From the NCBI GenBank assembly GCA_030039095.1, contig JASHQP010000073.1, positions 1 through 14,579 of the forward strand: a stretch of 14,579 nucleotides of DNA, in the 5' to 3' direction. Source of the stretch: Streptosporangiaceae bacterium (GTDB lineage: Bacteria > Actinomycetota > Actinomycetes > Streptosporangiales > Streptosporangiaceae). The position numbers and the translations under genes are program-made. Shown here one piece after another: positions 13,622-14,579 of this stretch. The first letter of the stretch is position 1. Each line of letters begins with the position of its first letter. The notes beneath the pieces were generated by a model, which worked only from the letters and a program-made list of their open reading frames with translations, searched no databases and was not told the DNA's origin.

Positions 13622-14579
13622 CCCTCTCCCGCCACGGCCCGCTCCGGCGTGCCGGCTCGAGCCGGCCGTCGCTGAGGCAGAGCACTTCGTCGACGTCTCC
13701 GCCGGCGACCGGGCGGTGGGTGATGAGCAGCACGGTGCGTCCTGCGGTGGCGGTCAGCAGGTCGCGGGTCAGTGCCTGCGCCGTCTGCTCGTCGAGGTGC
13801 TCGGCGGGCTCGTCGAGCATCACCACCGGGAAGTCGGCGAGCAGCACCCGGGCCAGGGCCAGCCGCTGCCGCTGGCCGCCCGACAGCCGGGCCCCGTGCT
13901 CGCCGACCTGGGTGTCCAGGCCATCCGGCAGGCTGGCCACCCAGTCGTCAAGGCGGGCGCGGCTCAGCGCCCCGGCCAGGTCGGCGTCGCTGGCCTCCGG
14001 CCGGGCCAGCCGGAGGTTCTCGCGCAGCGTCGAGTCGAAGATGTGCGCGTCCTGGGCGCACAGGCCGATCACCGACCGCACCTGATCGGAGTCCAGCGCG
14101 GTGATGTCGGTGCCGCCCAGGGTCACCGTCCCCGCGGCCGGGTCGAGGAAGCGCAGCAGCACCATGGCGAGCGTGGTCTTGCCCGACCCGCTCGGCCCGG
14201 TCACCGCGACGCGAGACCCGGCGGGCAGGCCGAGGTTCGCTCCGCGCAGCACGTCCGGGCCGTCCGGCTCCCAGCGGGCGATCAGCCCGGACACGGTGAT
14301 GTCGTAGGGCGGTGCGGGCAGCGGTGCCGGGATGGCCGGCTCGCGGACCGGGTCGGGCCTGCCCATGACGTCGGCCACTCGCGCGGCGGCGCTGCGCAGC
14401 CGGGGGATCTCCTGCGCCGCCGGGGCCAGGTCCCTGACGACGTCGTGGACGGCCAGCGGGAGCAGTGCGAGCACGGCGAGCGCCACACCGGCCATCGCGC
14501 CCGAGGACACCCCCGCCACCCCGAGCACCAGGCAGGCCCACAGCGCCACGCCGGCGGCGAGCGTACTGGCCGCCGCGCC
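13575..14579 (-). CDS. cydC: Thiol reductant ABC exporter subunit CydC (partial, 5' end beyond window)
   Basis: The frame is open to the right edge, giving the last 334 residues. It starts within the membrane domain (ALWACLVLGVAGVSSGAM, then AVLALLPLAVHDVVRDLAPA), then the ATPase domain: Walker A GPSGSGKTT, Q-loop CAQDAHIFDSTLRENL, signature LSGGQRQRLALARVLL, Walker B VVMLDE and H-loop LLITHRP. The CAQDAHIFD and EPAEHLDEQTA stretches are typical of CydC. CydDC exports cysteine and glutathione and is needed to assemble cytochrome bd, the high-affinity oxidase used at low oxygen. The GTG at 14549 is internal, not a start. The stop is TGA 13577-13575, inside the 3' end of the convergent PatA-like gene. 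Its promoter and the cydD partner lie outside. Confidence 0.9.
   Translation of the reverse strand, partial: GAAASTLAAGVALWACLVLGVAGVSSGAMAGVALAVLALLPLAVHDVVRDLAPAAQEIPRLRSAAARVADVMGRPDPVREPAIPAPLPAPPYDITVSGLIARWEPDGPDVLRGANLGLPAGSRVAVTGPSGSGKTTLAMVLLRFLDPAAGTVTLGGTDITALDSDQVRSVIGLCAQDAHIFDSTLRENLRLARPEASDADLAGALSRARLDDWVASLPDGLDTQVGEHGARLSGGQRQRLALARVLLADFPVVMLDEPAEHLDEQTAQALTRDLLTATAGRTVLLITHRPVAGGDVDEVLCLSDGRLEPARRSGPWRERVSAASAGTGPGAGRA
13651..13666. repeat. 16-bp perfect palindrome at the PatA-like/cydC junction
   Basis: GCCGGCTCGAGCCGGC is a perfect inverted repeat (six-bp stem, four-base loop) 30 bp after the PatA-like stop, inside the last codons of cydC. It could terminate the PatA-like transcript; there is no T-tract, and chance palindromes are common at this GC content. 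Confidence 0.35.

Noticed and set aside
1..14579. CRISPR arrays, insertion sequences, transposase or integrase genes
   Set aside because: No regularly spaced repeats, terminal inverted repeats with a transposase, or recombinase motifs were seen; the decay in the left half cannot be tied to a mobile element.

Overview
The window is high-GC actinomycete DNA. The base composition, GTG starts, twin GAF-ANTAR proteins, SigR/SigE-type ECF sigma factor, GNAT-first acyl-CoA synthetase and CydC all point to Actinomycetota; I cannot name the genus. It reads as a low-oxygen/dormancy stress island, similar in content to the mycobacterial DosR (DevR) regulon: small heat-shock protein, universal stress proteins, CBS proteins, a CtpF-like P-type ATPase and a ribosome-hibernation-factor remnant. 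No DosR or DosS gene lies inside the window.

Layout. 2-151: the 3' end of an ABC-2 type permease. About 200-1150 is partly decayed, with remnants of an HPF/YfiA-like protein and of a CheB-type methylesterase joined out of frame, plus a small possible gene resembling DUF7455 proteins. 1148-1678 is non-coding and ends in the hsp20 promoter. 1679-2143: hsp20, followed by a strong hairpin. 2202-3240: a P-type ATPase that has lost its phosphorylation domain. 3273-3731 (-): universal stress protein 1. 3732-4026 holds an MFS N-terminal scrap. 4027-5427 (-): a universal stress protein and a stomatin-like SPFH protein in one operon. 5722-7262 (+): two translationally coupled GAF-ANTAR regulators. 7293-8201 (-): a STAS protein with a degenerate kinase-like helix. 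8557-9135 (+): an ECF sigma factor. 9333-9983 (+) and 10032-10679 (-): convergent CBS-CBS-BON paralogues. 10898-13621 (+): a PatA-like GNAT/acyl-CoA synthetase. 13575-14579 (-): the C-terminal two-thirds or so of CydC, cut by the window end.

The unifying signal is a palindrome resembling the DosR/DevR box (GGGACTWWAGTCCC). Good copies precede hsp20, the GAF-ANTAR operon, the sigma gene (two in tandem), the first CBS gene and the divergent CBS/PatA-like pair. Weaker copies precede both universal stress genes, the DUF7455-like gene and the CheB remnant. I infer that most of the window is one regulon driven in trans by a DosR-type response regulator, with secondary control layers (ANTAR antitermination, an ECF sigma factor, a STAS protein, protein acylation) placed under the same signal. 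CydC, needed for cytochrome bd assembly, fits the low-oxygen theme but has no visible box here because its 5' end is outside the window.
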